Made by a program: the position numbers and the translations under genes. From assembly GCA_019313905.1 (NCBI GenBank), contig JAFDAI010000003.1, positions 1 to 58,896 of the forward strand: a DNA stretch of 58,896 bases, written 5' to 3'. Of the stretch, positions 30,427-39,914 are shown piece after piece. A model generated the notes under the pieces. That model made no database searches, was not told the DNA's origin, and worked only from the letters and a program-made list of their open reading frames with translations. Origin of the DNA: Deltaproteobacteria bacterium. Its GTDB lineage: Bacteria; Desulfobacterota; Syntrophia; Syntrophales; UBA2210. The stretch's first letter is position 1, and each line of letters begins with the position of its first letter.

Positions 30427-31033
30427 CCTGTTGAAAGATCCATACAATATTATAATCACAGGTGTCGGAGGGCAGGGAAATGTGATGGCTTCCAAGCTTC
30501 TGGGAAACATGCTGGTCGGCAGGGGATATTATGTCACGATAGGTGAAACATTCGGGGCCTCTCAGCGTGGAGGATCCGTCATGAGTCATATGAGGATATC
30601 AAAGAAATCTATCTGGAGTCCCCAGATACCGGAATATAAGGCCGACCTGATAATCGCAATCGAACCTGTTGAGGGAATCCGGGTGTTGGCCAGGTACGGC
30701 AACCCGGCGGTAAAACTGTTGTGCAACTCTCACCCAGTCTATCCGTCAAGTGTTATCCGTGGCGAGACTGGTTATCCCTCTCCGGAAAAGATAGAAAGTT
30801 CCGTCAGAGATCTGGCACCGGACACAACCTTCATGAACGCCACTGAAAAAGCGGTAAGCCTCGGAAATTCCATACTGGCCGGTATCGTATTGCTGGGAAC
30901 CGCATGCGGAACGGGCGTACTCCCCTTGGACGGAAAAGACTTTTATGAAGCGATCGTAAACAGGATGGAGAGTCAACAGGTCGAACTAAACATGAAGGCA
31001 TTTGATGTTGGCTTCCGGCTGTTGAAAAATTGA
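30416..31033 (+). CDS. iorB: Indolepyruvate ferredoxin oxidoreductase beta subunit
   Basis: 205 residues of the pyruvate/ketoisovalerate oxidoreductase gamma-type fold, which binds CoA. Recognisable segments are NIIITGVGGQGNVMASKLLG, GETFGASQRGGSVMSHMRIS and ADLIIAIEPVEGIRVL. It overlaps iorA by 11 bases, so expression is coupled. It completes the FrhB-IorA-IorB unit, after which the strand switches. Confidence 0.95.
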   Translation: MSDNLLKDPYNIIITGVGGQGNVMASKLLGNMLVGRGYYVTIGETFGASQRGGSVMSHMRISKKSIWSPQIPEYKADLIIAIEPVEGIRVLARYGNPAVKLLCNSHPVYPSSVIRGETGYPSPEKIESSVRDLAPDTTFMNATEKAVSLGNSILAGIVLLGTACGTGVLPLDGKDFYEAIVNRMESQQVELNMKAFDVGFRLLKN

Positions 31034-31129
31034 TCCCGGCACAACATCTCCCACACTCTCCACCGAATAGTGGTAGACCTTATACTTTCACATCTACTGG
31101 TTTTGTCATGCCGCTCCGATCTATGATAT

Positions 31130-32374
31130 TCACTGCCGGGCTGCTGACCTTCCCGCAAGCCAGCCGGTGGAAAACGCGGCCTGCAGGTTATATCCCCCGG
31201 TATCGGCATCTATGTTCATTACCTCACCCGCGAAATAGAGTCCACCGACAAGGCGTGATGCCATCGTGCGCGGGTCTATCTCTCCTGTATTTATCCCGCC
31301 GGCGGTAATGATGGCCTCGGAGATGGGACGCGTTCCGGTTACCTCCAGGCGGAAATCCTTGAGCCATGCCCTCAGGCGTCCCCTCTCACTTGCGGTAATC
31401 TGATGGCCCCTTCTGTCCGGGGGAATTCCGGTAAGCTCCATGCAGACAGGTATCAGTTTCCCGGGCAGCAGGTCTTCCAGAAGCGTCTGAAACTTACGTT
31501 TTCCATGCGCATCAAGATCGCGCAGCAGTCTTTCATCAAGTTTGCGTTCATCCAGCGCGGGTTTCAGATCAATGGAGATGGTCACCCTGCCGCCCATATC
31601 TAGCGCGTCCGTCACCCTGCCGCTGAGAGAAAGAATGACCGGCCCCGAAAGGCCAAAATGCGTGAAGAGCATTTCTCCAAACGCCTCATCCTGTTTTCTG
31701 CCGTCAACCAGAACTCTGACGTTCACGTTGCGCATGCTAAGACCCTGCAGGCGCAATGCTACATCGCCCACGGTTTCCAGAGGAATCAACGCGGGGCGCA
31801 CCGGCACTATTGAATGTCCTGCCGACCGGGCCAAGCGGTACCCATCACCGGTTGAACCCGTGGCGGGATAAGATACGCCCCCTGTCGCGATAATCACGGC
31901 ATCGGCAGGATATGCCTCTCCCGTGAAATCACGCACACCGCAAACTTTCTGCCCTTCGATAAGCAGGCTATCCACGGATACTTTCCACCGCACCGTCACA
32001 CCCTGTTTTTGCATCCATCCCGTCAACGCATCCACTACATCCCTTGCCTGACTGCTTACCGGGAAAACACGGCCCCCGCGTTCGGCAACGGTGGGAACGC
32101 CCAGCTCTTCAAAAAACGCCGCAAGCTCATCATTCGGAAAACGGTGAAAGGCCTGCCGGAGGAAAATCCCGTTGGATCCGAAGTGCGAAATAAACTCCGG
32201 AAGTGAAGCCACATTTGTGAGATTGCACCGTCCCTTGCCCGTGATGCCGAGCTTGCGTCCCGGACGGTGCATTTTTTCAAGGAGCAGCGTATCCGCACCC
32301 ATTCCGGCGGCCTGTCCCGAGGCCATCATACCGGACGCGCCGCCGCCGATTACAATAACATTACGCTTTACCAT
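31130..32374 (-). CDS. HI0933-type FAD-dependent oxidoreductase (YhiN family)
   Basis: 414 residues. An N-terminal FAD Rossmann motif VIGGGASGMMAS, then the family signature PGRKLGITGKGRCNLTN, VIIATGGVSYPATGSTGDGYRLA and the C-terminal ITAGGINTGEIDPRTMASRLVGGLYFAGEVMNIDADTGGYNLQAAFSTG. The function of this widespread family is poorly known. Its ATG comes one base after the stop of the upstream enoyl-CoA hydratase-like gene, which suggests coupling. Confidence 0.93.
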   Translation of the reverse strand: MVKRNVIVIGGGASGMMASGQAAGMGADTLLLEKMHRPGRKLGITGKGRCNLTNVASLPEFISHFGSNGIFLRQAFHRFPNDELAAFFEELGVPTVAERGGRVFPVSSQARDVVDALTGWMQKQGVTVRWKVSVDSLLIEGQKVCGVRDFTGEAYPADAVIIATGGVSYPATGSTGDGYRLARSAGHSIVPVRPALIPLETVGDVALRLQGLSMRNVNVRVLVDGRKQDEAFGEMLFTHFGLSGPVILSLSGRVTDALDMGGRVTISIDLKPALDERKLDERLLRDLDAHGKRKFQTLLEDLLPGKLIPVCMELTGIPPDRRGHQITASERGRLRAWLKDFRLEVTGTRPISEAIITAGGINTGEIDPRTMASRLVGGLYFAGEVMNIDADTGGYNLQAAFSTGWLAGRSAARQ

Positions 32375-32375
32375 T

Positions 32376-33092
32376 TCAGGCCATTATATTGAGGGGTTCT
32401 ATAAACTCCGGGTCTTCCTTCTCCATGATTTCAATGATATGCTTGTGCAGTCTCTTCTTCTGTTGCTCGAATATCGCCCTCTTCTTGGTGAAGGTCCCCG
32501 CGAAAATCATTGCGTCTTCAAGGAGGGTCTGGGCGTTATCACATGCCTTTACAATCACGTGACTTGCCTCCAGTTCTTTCGCGGTTGCTCTTTTTCCACT
32601 GTATACAAGCTCTTCAAGTTTGTAATAGGGAAACGCCTTCTTTATGATAGCGAGCATTGCCGGCAGAAAAGGTATGCTTATATCGACCTCCGGAAAACAG
32701 AAATAGCCCCTGTCCGCCTTCATAAATCTGAAATCACACGCGCAGGCCATGATGGCCCCATCCCCAAAGGCGTGCCCGTTTATGGACGCGATAACAGGCA
32801 TCGGAAAATACAGGATTCTTGTAAATATCCGGTTCAGACCATACATGAAATCTTTGATTGACTGAGTTTCCTTATTATTCATGGCACCCATAATCCATTC
32901 CACATCGATGCCCTGAGACCAGCTCTTCTCGTCACTTGAGGTGATAATTACGGATGAAATCGTCTCGTCATTCTCGATCTCGTCAAAGGCGTTCAGTATA
33001 GCCCCATTGAAATCTGGATTGTGCCTGTTCTCGCCATTGTTCATGGTCATGACAGCGACTGTCCCATCCTTTTCCCATTCTATAATCGCCAT
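32376..33092 (-). CDS. Enoyl-CoA hydratase/isomerase family protein
   Basis: 238 residues of the crotonase fold. The two oxyanion-hole regions are SWSQGIDVEWI and the INGHAFGDGAIMACACDFRFM segment. The catalytic Glu positions of classical hydratases are not evident: the second segment has GDGAIMACACD where hydratases carry Glu. The reaction may therefore be isomerisation or another CoA-ester chemistry. AGGAGG lies about eight bases before the ATG at 33092. It lies between the MscS gene and the YhiN-type flavoprotein. Confidence 0.85.
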   Translation of the reverse strand: MAIIEWEKDGTVAVMTMNNGENRHNPDFNGAILNAFDEIENDETISSVIITSSDEKSWSQGIDVEWIMGAMNNKETQSIKDFMYGLNRIFTRILYFPMPVIASINGHAFGDGAIMACACDFRFMKADRGYFCFPEVDISIPFLPAMLAIIKKAFPYYKLEELVYSGKRATAKELEASHVIVKACDNAQTLLEDAMIFAGTFTKKRAIFEQQKKRLHKHIIEIMEKEDPEFIEPLNIMA

Positions 33093-33137
33093 ATCTACTT
33101 CCTCCTCATTCCTTTTTTATCGCCCGACACCGTTCCT

Positions 33138-34385
33138 TCATTTACCCTGAAGCTTTCTAAAATCCTCTCCCGTCGGATTCTGGAAGATCCGCAGTTCGAA
33201 CTGGGGAACAACCGCCAGGATATGGTCAAAGATATCGGCCTGAATTCCCTCGTAATTGACCCATACCTGATCTTTACTGAATGCGTAGATTTCAATCGGC
33301 AGCCCGTGATCCGTGGGAGCCAGTTGTCTTACCATAAGGGTCATATCCTGATGAATCTTCGGGTTGTTCCGAAGACACGCGATAGCATAGGCCCTGAATG
33401 TGCCGATATTGGTAAGACGACGGCCATTGACAATCTCTGATTCGTCCACCTGGTATTCAGCGTTGTACTCGGCTAATTCTTTTCTCTTTGCGCCGATATA
33501 CCCCGAAATATCCTGGAACCTGGAAAACTTGTTCAGCATCTCTTCAGTACAAAATTTGATGCTTGTCATGTCGATATAGAGGGCGCGTTTTATACGCCGC
33601 CCTCCCGATTCAGCCATACCGCGCCAGTTCTTAAAGGAATCGGAGATCATGGCATAGGTCGGAATAGTGATGATTGTCTGGTCCCAGTTCCGCACCTTTA
33701 CCGTTGTCAGAGAGATATCAATCACTTCTCCATCCGCGCCATATTTCGGCATCTCGATCCAGTCGCCTATGTTTACCATCTTATTTGCAGACATCTGGAC
33801 TCCGGCGACAAACCCCAGGATGGAGTCCCTGAAAATCAACACCAGCACCGCCGTCATGGCGCCCATACTGCCGATGAAGAAGGCTGGTGATTTCCCGGCA
33901 ATCATGGAAAAGATGATGACACCGACAAAAATATAGAGAGCAATCTTTGCTGCCTGCGCAAACCCCCGAACAGATGACCTGTAGGGAAGATTTCGGGAAC
34001 GGCAGACATCCACACCTGTGTCAAGCAGTGAATTCGCCATCAGCAGACCGGCAATCAGCATGTATATTCTGGCGGCACATTGCGCCACATCCACGGCAGA
34101 TTCGTGTCCGCCGAAGGCAAGGGGGACCATGAAATAGATGAACAGCGCAGGTGCCAGATGCGAGGCACGCTGGAAAAATCTTTTCCTGAGGAGGATATCG
34201 TCCCAGTCTGTCCTGGTTTGCTTCACCAGGCGAATGATACCCTTCATGACAAACCTCCTTACAACAATATAAACAAAACCGGCAAGCGCAAGGAGGCCGA
34301 AGGCTGTAATGATATCCGCACAGATTGCCGCCATTTTATCCTCAAACCCCAATTGTGTCAGCCAGCCTATTGTCCGGTTCATCAT
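33138..34385 (-). CDS. Mechanosensitive channel, MscS family (YbdG-like)
   Basis: About 415 residues. Four to five N-terminal membrane spans, then the pore-lining TM3 and beta domain with GSMGAMTAVLVLIFRDSILGFVAGVQMSANKMVNIGDWIEMP and the VIDISLTTVKVRNWDQTIITIPTYAMISDSFKNW segment typical of the YbdG group. A long C-terminal cytoplasmic domain follows. The start is one of GTG-ATG-ATG at 34388, 34385 and 34382, and GAGG favours the middle one. Likely releases solutes on osmotic downshock. Confidence 0.92.
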   Translation of the reverse strand: MMNRTIGWLTQLGFEDKMAAICADIITAFGLLALAGFVYIVVRRFVMKGIIRLVKQTRTDWDDILLRKRFFQRASHLAPALFIYFMVPLAFGGHESAVDVAQCAARIYMLIAGLLMANSLLDTGVDVCRSRNLPYRSSVRGFAQAAKIALYIFVGVIIFSMIAGKSPAFFIGSMGAMTAVLVLIFRDSILGFVAGVQMSANKMVNIGDWIEMPKYGADGEVIDISLTTVKVRNWDQTIITIPTYAMISDSFKNWRGMAESGGRRIKRALYIDMTSIKFCTEEMLNKFSRFQDISGYIGAKRKELAEYNAEYQVDESEIVNGRRLTNIGTFRAYAIACLRNNPKIHQDMTLMVRQLAPTDHGLPIEIYAFSKDQVWVNYEGIQADIFDHILAVVPQFELRIFQNPTGEDFRKLQGK

Positions 34386-34475
34386 CACATTTACCTCACT
34401 TTCATCTCAATTATGCCCTGTGGCAGTTCCTTGATTTCATTTCCGGATAGGCGCCAATTTACACCCAAAAGCATA

Positions 34476-37157
34476 TCAATGCGCTTCATTCCAGTTCTTC
34501 CCGGAAGCAATCTCCACCCTTATCGGAATTTTCAGGGCTATAACGTTTTCCATCTCCCATCCAACGAGGCCCATAACCTCTTCTTTTTCCCGTATTGGAA
34601 CTTCAAAAACAAGCTCATCATGCACCTGCATGATCATACACGCGGACAACTTTCTTTCTTTAATCCTGGCCGCGATATTCAGCATCGCCACCTTGATCAG
34701 ATCGGCTGCCGCCCCCTGTATGGGTGTGTTGACGGCCATTCTTTCCGCAAACTGGCGGACCTGGACATTACCGCTGTTGATCTCCGGTATGTATCGCCGG
34801 CGGTTCAGAAGCGTGGTGACAAATCCCCTTTCCCTCGCCTTTTCCAACGTCTTTTCTATGAATATGCGGACACCGGAAAATCTGGAGAAATATCCATCTA
34901 TGTAATCCTTCGCCCGCTTCTGACTTATACCCAGCTCCCTGGCAAGACCGAAGGGGCTCATCCCGTAAATGACGCCGAAGTTTATCACCTTTGCCTGTCT
35001 GCGCATCTCCTCGCTGACCATCCCGGGAAATACGCCGAATATGTCGGAGGCCGTCTTTGCGTGTACATCCTCACCGGATTTGAAGGCACCCATAAGCAGC
35101 TCATCCCCGGAGAGGTGAGCCAGAATGCGAAGCTCTATCTGAGAATAGTCAGCCGATAAGATTTCGTATCCTTCAGGCGCGATGAAGGCCTGACGTATCC
35201 TCTTCCCTTCCGGTGTCTTTATCGGTATGTTTTGAAGATTTGGATTGCTGCTGGAGAGTCTCCCCGTCGCCGTCACTGTCTGATTATATGACGTATGCAC
35301 CCTTCCCGTCTCCGGGTTGACAAGCGCGGGCAGGGCGTCGACATAAGTTGATCTGAGCTTTGCCAGGCTTCGGTACGCAAGTATCTCCGCCGGGAGTTCA
35401 TAAGACTTCGCAAGATTTGTCAGGACATCCACATCCGTCGAATAGCCAGCCTTCGTCTTCTTCCCCCTGGGAAGGCCAAGCCTGTCAAAAAGTATCGTCT
35501 GCAGCTGCTTCGGGGAATTTATATTGAACTCCTCCCCCGCGAGCCGGTATATTTTCTCCTCGGAAATAGAGAGCAGTTCCCCAAGCTGGAGCGACATCTC
35601 TCCCAGAAGTTCACAATCAAGGAGCACCCCCCTTTTCTCCATCAAGGCAAGCACTCCGACAAGAGGCATTTCCACGTCACGGAAAAGGTCTTTCAGTCCC
35701 GTTTTCTCCATATCTTCATCCAGGAAAGGCGCGAGCCTGAAGATAAAATCCGCCCTGCGACACGCGTATTCCGAGGCATCTTTCAGGGGTATGGTATGAA
35801 ATGGAATCGCCTTCACCCCGCTTCCCATCAGGTCTTTGGAGGAGGCAATGGTGCGATCGAGATGATTCTGAACGATATCGCCGAGATCATACCCTCGTCT
35901 GGATGGATTGAGAACATACGACGCCACCATGACGTCATATAGCTCCCCTTTCAGCGCGATTCCCCTCCGCGAGAGGACAAGAGACACCGTTTTGAGATTA
36001 TGCCCGTATTTTTTCAGTTCACAGTCGGAAAGAAGCGGGGTCAGGCGTTCCAGCACCATATCCGTGTCGAGCTGCTCCTGCGCCTCTTCACACGTGTGAG
36101 AGAGGGGGATATAGCAGGCCTTTTTTTCACCGGTGCAGACTGCGACTCCCGTGATCTCCGCCCTCATCGCCTCATCTGAAGTCAATTCCAGATCGAAGGA
36201 AAACCGATCGGACTGCCGAACTTCATCCAGCAGATTGTTGAATTCCACTTCACCGGTAATCAGACGGTAATCAACCTCCTCTTTCTCCTCTTTTATTTCC
36301 AGTCTCGAAATAAGGGCGGGAAATTCAAATTCCCAGAAAATCCCCTTTAATGTTTCCACATCAGGTTCCCGGGAACGAAGATCCTCCAGATCGGAGCCTA
36401 TCGGGACATCTGTTCTGATAGTAACCAGGTCCCTGCTCATCCGCGCCTGATCGGCAAACTCCTTCAGTTTTTCACTCAGACCCCTTCCCTTGATCTTTCC
36501 GGCATTTTCCAGAACATCCTCCAGAGAACCAAATTCTTTCACCAGTTTGAGCGCTGTCTTTTCACCCACACCGGGAACACCGGGGACATTATCCGATGTG
36601 TCTCCAGCAAGGCCCAGTATATCAATCACCCTGTCGGGCCCGACACCGAAACGCTTTCTGACACCTTCCACGTCATAGGATATGCCTTTCATGGTGTCCA
36701 CCATCAGGACATTTTCCGACACGAGCTGCATCAGATCTTTATCACCGGAAGCGATGACCACCTTCATCCCTACCTGCTCACATCTCTTCGCCAGGGTTCC
36801 TATAACATCATCCGCCTCTACCCCCTGCTCCTCGATAACCTTTATAGAGAAACCACTGACGATATCCTTGATATGGGGGATCTGGGGGCGGAGTTCATCC
36901 GGCATCGCCTTGCGGTTTGCCTTATATTGATCATACGCCTCATGCCTGAACGTGGGACCTTTCGCGTCAAACACAACGGCAATATAATCCGGCTCCCAGT
37001 CATGGCACAGCTTCATAAGCATGTTGGTAAAACCATAGATCGCGTTGGTGGGAAATCCCCTGGAATTGGAAAGCCCGCGGATCGCGTAAAACGCGCGGTA
37101 GATATAATTTGTCCCATCTATAAGAAACAACATGGGTTTTGATGTTTTTTCAGCCAT
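34476..37157 (-). CDS. polA: DNA polymerase I
   Basis: 893 residues from the ATG at 37157 (a TTG six codons upstream is too near a possible SD). The domains are complete. The 5'-nuclease has FLIDGTNYIYRAFYAIRGLSN and EADDVIGTLA. The 3'-5' exonuclease-like domain follows. The polymerase has SADYSQIELRILAHLSGD, RRQAKVINFGVIYGMSPFGLA and MIMQVHDELVFEVP. In the exonuclease domain DxE is kept (FDLELTS), as is YxxxD (YACRRADF), but the Asp of the NLKYD motif is replaced (YGHNLKTVSLVL). Proofreading may therefore be weak or lost. Functions in repair and Okazaki fragment processing. The gene follows galE by 24 bases. Confidence 0.96.
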   Translation of the reverse strand: MAEKTSKPMLFLIDGTNYIYRAFYAIRGLSNSRGFPTNAIYGFTNMLMKLCHDWEPDYIAVVFDAKGPTFRHEAYDQYKANRKAMPDELRPQIPHIKDIVSGFSIKVIEEQGVEADDVIGTLAKRCEQVGMKVVIASGDKDLMQLVSENVLMVDTMKGISYDVEGVRKRFGVGPDRVIDILGLAGDTSDNVPGVPGVGEKTALKLVKEFGSLEDVLENAGKIKGRGLSEKLKEFADQARMSRDLVTIRTDVPIGSDLEDLRSREPDVETLKGIFWEFEFPALISRLEIKEEKEEVDYRLITGEVEFNNLLDEVRQSDRFSFDLELTSDEAMRAEITGVAVCTGEKKACYIPLSHTCEEAQEQLDTDMVLERLTPLLSDCELKKYGHNLKTVSLVLSRRGIALKGELYDVMVASYVLNPSRRGYDLGDIVQNHLDRTIASSKDLMGSGVKAIPFHTIPLKDASEYACRRADFIFRLAPFLDEDMEKTGLKDLFRDVEMPLVGVLALMEKRGVLLDCELLGEMSLQLGELLSISEEKIYRLAGEEFNINSPKQLQTILFDRLGLPRGKKTKAGYSTDVDVLTNLAKSYELPAEILAYRSLAKLRSTYVDALPALVNPETGRVHTSYNQTVTATGRLSSSNPNLQNIPIKTPEGKRIRQAFIAPEGYEILSADYSQIELRILAHLSGDELLMGAFKSGEDVHAKTASDIFGVFPGMVSEEMRRQAKVINFGVIYGMSPFGLARELGISQKRAKDYIDGYFSRFSGVRIFIEKTLEKARERGFVTTLLNRRRYIPEINSGNVQVRQFAERMAVNTPIQGAAADLIKVAMLNIAARIKERKLSACMIMQVHDELVFEVPIREKEEVMGLVGWEMENVIALKIPIRVEIASGKNWNEAH

Positions 37158-37181
37158 TTTCTCAATCTCAGGCAATCCCTT

Positions 37182-38199
37182 TCAATACCCGTCGGGGTTT
37201 CGGGACTGCCAGCGCCACGCATCGGCGCACATCTCATCCATACTCCTTTTCGCCGACCAGCCCATTTCGTCCTTTGCCTTCGAACAATCGGCATAGCATG
37301 CCGCTATATCACCCGGGCGGCGAGGCACTATATTATATAGGTATTCTGCTACCGGAGGCCTTCTCAAACTTTTCAGCAACCTCAAGAACACTATATCCCC
37401 GCCCGGTGCCCAGATTACAGGTGACAATGCCGGGCCCGGAGTCTATCTTTTTCAATGCCTCCAGGTGACCATCCGTCAGATCCATGACATGGATATAATC
37501 CCTTACGCCTGTTCCATCCGCAGTGGGATAATCGTTACCAAACACGGAAAGCGCCTTGTGTTTGCCGACCGCAACCTGCGTTATATAAGGGAAAAGGTTG
37601 TTTGGTATGCCGTTGGGATCTTCGCCGATCAGACCGCTGGGATGGGCTCCTACCGGATTGAAATATCTAAGAAGCGCTATACCCCATCCTTCCCCGGCAG
37701 CATTGATGTCACAGAGAATCTCTTCAATCATAAGCTTTGAACGTCCGTATGGATTGGTGGGCGCCAGCGGAAAATCCTCCATTATCGGAACTGTATGCGG
37801 TTCCCCGTACACCGTAGCGGAAGAGCTGAAGACCATCTTTTTGACGCCGTGCTCACGCATAATTTCACACAGATGCAGCGTTCCGGTAACGTTATTGTGA
37901 TAGTAACGAAGCGGCATGCTGACAGATTCTCCGACCGCCTTCAGGCCCGCGAAGTGAATCACCGCGTCGATTGAAGCATCTTTAAAAACCCTATTCAACG
38001 CGTCCCTGTCCAGCAAGTCCACTTTGTGGAATTCCAGAGTCTTACCCGTGATCTGCTGCACCCTTTTCAGCGATTCCTCCTTGCTGTTTACAAGATTATC
38101 GACAACAATCACATCATAACCTGCTTCAAGTAATACCACACAGGTATGGCTGCCGATATACCCGGCTCCGCCCGTCACCAGTATCTTCTTACTGCACAT
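37182..38199 (-). pseudogene. galE: UDP-glucose 4-epimerase, frameshifted near the C-terminus
   Basis: Extended SDR epimerase interconverting UDP-glucose and UDP-galactose. The intact part shows [14 protein letters not shown], the catalytic Ser region ([11 protein letters not shown]) and YxxxK ([12 protein letters not shown]), then [23 protein letters not shown]. Right after SRIP the frame ends, while VPRRPGDIAACYADCSKAKDEMGWS continues in another frame to 37182. Removing one base near 37338 restores [12 protein letters not shown], so there is a single-base insertion in an ATATAATATA stretch. This is either a recent mutation or an assembly error. The start at 38199 has AGGA upstream. Confidence 0.88.
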
Positions 38200-38333
38200 T
38201 TTTCCTGTCTCCTGAGCGCACAATAGCATATTTCAGGGAAATAAACCAACCCCGCAGACAGGATCGCCACGAAGTAATTCCCTCCTTCGTTTCTGATTAG
38301 TGCCCATCTATAAATGAAATAACAGCACTATCA

Positions 38334-38475
38334 AGTGTCCAATTCAGAAATGAGCAATTTTTACAAGATCAAGGAAATCAAGGGATTGCGCGGAGACGTA
38401 CTATAGTACGTCGCACAAGGAATCCCGCAGATTGACGCTGAAATTGTGAAAAAGGGCCATTTCTGGATGGACACT
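38334..38475. repeat. Inverted-repeat element with 18-bp perfect central palindrome
   Basis: Ends agtgtccaattcagaaatg and catttctggatggacact are imperfect inverted repeats, and gacgtactatagtacgtc (38395-38412) is a perfect palindrome at the centre. The core resembles that of the element at 53576-53708 (gcgtacttacggtacgtcgc), so the two may be related. It lies in the galE/lipoprotein divergent gap (38200-38548), which otherwise holds no gene. Confidence 0.8.
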
Positions 38476-38548
38476 GATTGACACCCGGCAACTACCCACG
38501 TATATTGGCTTTGAACAGGAATAAATTAAGAGGAGGAACGGAATTACT

Positions 38549-39220
38549 ATGAAGCGCTATTTTTCATTAATCTCAGGGACCGGAATCGCGGCACTGATTC
38601 TCCTCACCTCATGCGCCCCCGTAAACCTCTACACAATCGATATGAACTACACACCGTCGGAAACCGCTGCGGTCAGAGCTGACGATACAGGAAATGTCCA
38701 GCTTACGGTAGCCAGGTTCATCGATTCAAGAAGTATAAAGGACAAGATGGTTATAGGCAGGGTGGTGTTGCCCGACGGCGGCACGATACCGGTCCTGCCG
38801 AAATACTTGAAACCTGTGGACGCGGTTACCGCCGGTATCAGGGAATGCCTGTCCGCGGCAGGATATTCTCTGTCCCCGGAAATACCTGTATGGGACCTCC
38901 GGAGCGATTCAATCGAGAAAGAATGGGGAGCCGTACTGATAGGTGGCACTATCGACAAGCTTGAAGTTGTCTGTCACAAGGACGGGATAAAGAAAGAATA
39001 CAGGGCGGATGTAAAGCTGACAATAGTTTTTGCGGATGCACACAATGCACGCACATTCCGCAAGATAGAGATTGAAACGAGTCCTTCGCTGGTACATGTG
39101 AGATTTTCCGAGAAGATGCTGGAAGAACAGATAAACAAAGCCCTTTCAGATTCCATTGAACAGGTGTTCGGAAACAGGGAGACAATGCAGAAAATCATCG
39201 GAGAAACAGCCGGGAAATAG
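38549..39220 (+). CDS. Putative lipoprotein
   Basis: 223 residues with a lipoprotein signal peptide (lipobox LTSC, Cys near residue 22). The mature part has a compact alpha/beta look (VQLTVARFIDSRSIKDKMVIGRV; AGIRECLSAAGYSL; VLIGGTIDKLEV) reminiscent of YajG-like or similar outer-membrane lipoproteins, though I cannot assign a family. GAGGAGG precedes the ATG. It stands alone between repeat F and cspA. Confidence 0.75.
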   Translation: MKRYFSLISGTGIAALILLTSCAPVNLYTIDMNYTPSETAAVRADDTGNVQLTVARFIDSRSIKDKMVIGRVVLPDGGTIPVLPKYLKPVDAVTAGIRECLSAAGYSLSPEIPVWDLRSDSIEKEWGAVLIGGTIDKLEVVCHKDGIKKEYRADVKLTIVFADAHNARTFRKIEIETSPSLVHVRFSEKMLEEQINKALSDSIEQVFGNRETMQKIIGETAGK

Positions 39221-39333
39221 GCAAAAGACGGGAATCGGCCACACCTTTGGATCCACGTACATCTTTGGTGTCATGTATCGCGACCACTCTAAACCGGACA
39301 GATTACGTGCTTCTAACAATACGAAAAAATAAC

Positions 39334-39361
39334 TTGACTTACATCAAAAACACTATATCAT
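39334..39361 (+). promoter_or_regulatory. Sigma-70 promoter of the cold shock gene
   Basis: TTGACT (39334-39339) and TATCAT (39356-39361) with a 16-base spacer. Initiation near 39368 would leave a leader of about 165 bases before cspA, the length expected for cold-shock mRNAs with a thermoregulated 5' UTR. No other gene lies in 39221-39534. Confidence 0.6.
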
Positions 39362-39534
39362 GCCATTACTTAAGAAAGCATCTCTCCGCTGACAGGTAGT
39401 CGGCATGATGCGATAAAGTTAGGATTGAGACATTTTAAAGTACGAATTTAAGCATTTGGATTTTCCGGCTTCTGCTTCCTTTTTACATGTAGGCGATCCT
39501 GCTTTAGAAAAATCAGGAAAGGAGGATTGCCATA

Positions 39535-39735
39535 ATGCCTGAAGGTACCGTGAAGTGGTTTAATTCAAGCAAGGGTTTTGGCTTCATCGAAAACGATGAA
39601 GGCGGTGATGTGTTTGTTCATTACAGTGCTATTCAAACTGAAGGTTTCAGGACCTTGGAGGAGAATCAGCGCGTAACGTTTGACATTGAGCAGGGCGACA
39701 AAGGCCCGGCAGCTGCCAACGTCAAAGTTATATAA
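39535..39735 (+). CDS. Cold shock protein CspA family
   Basis: 66 residues, a single OB-fold cold shock domain that binds single-stranded nucleic acid. RNP1 is KGFGFIE and RNP2 is VFVHYS. The beginning [12 protein letters not shown] is standard. AGGAAAGGAGG gives a strong ribosome binding site. A long leader upstream and a terminator right after the gene make this a monocistronic unit. Confidence 0.96.
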   Translation: MPEGTVKWFNSSKGFGFIENDEGGDVFVHYSAIQTEGFRTLEENQRVTFDIEQGDKGPAAANVKVI

Positions 39736-39750
39736 GCATTGACCTTAACA

Positions 39751-39790
39751 AAAAAAGGCACTCTGTAGCTATATTCAGAGTGCCTTTTTT
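39751..39790 (+). terminator. Rho-independent terminator of cspA
   Basis: AAAGGCACTCTG and CAGAGTGCCTTT form a 12-bp stem with a 10-base loop, followed by a T run; the A tract before it makes it bidirectional in principle. It begins 15 bases after the cspA stop. Confidence 0.9.
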
Positions 39791-39914
39791 ATTGTCTTGA
39801 TATTCTCCCCTGTTGCCTCGGACCGCCACATCTTTAAAAATCTTGACTATTAACTTTATAATGATACCATTCCAGTATGTCCGGTTACATTTATGGCAGG
39901 AAGGAGGGAGGGAA

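Noticed and set aside
34080-35159. 359-residue open frame on the plus strand
   Set aside because: Antisense to the MscS gene and the polymerase domain of polA; composition is that of a shadow frame.
37333-37427. Programmed frameshift in galE
   Set aside because: No slippery heptamer or downstream structure is apparent; a one-base insertion explains it.
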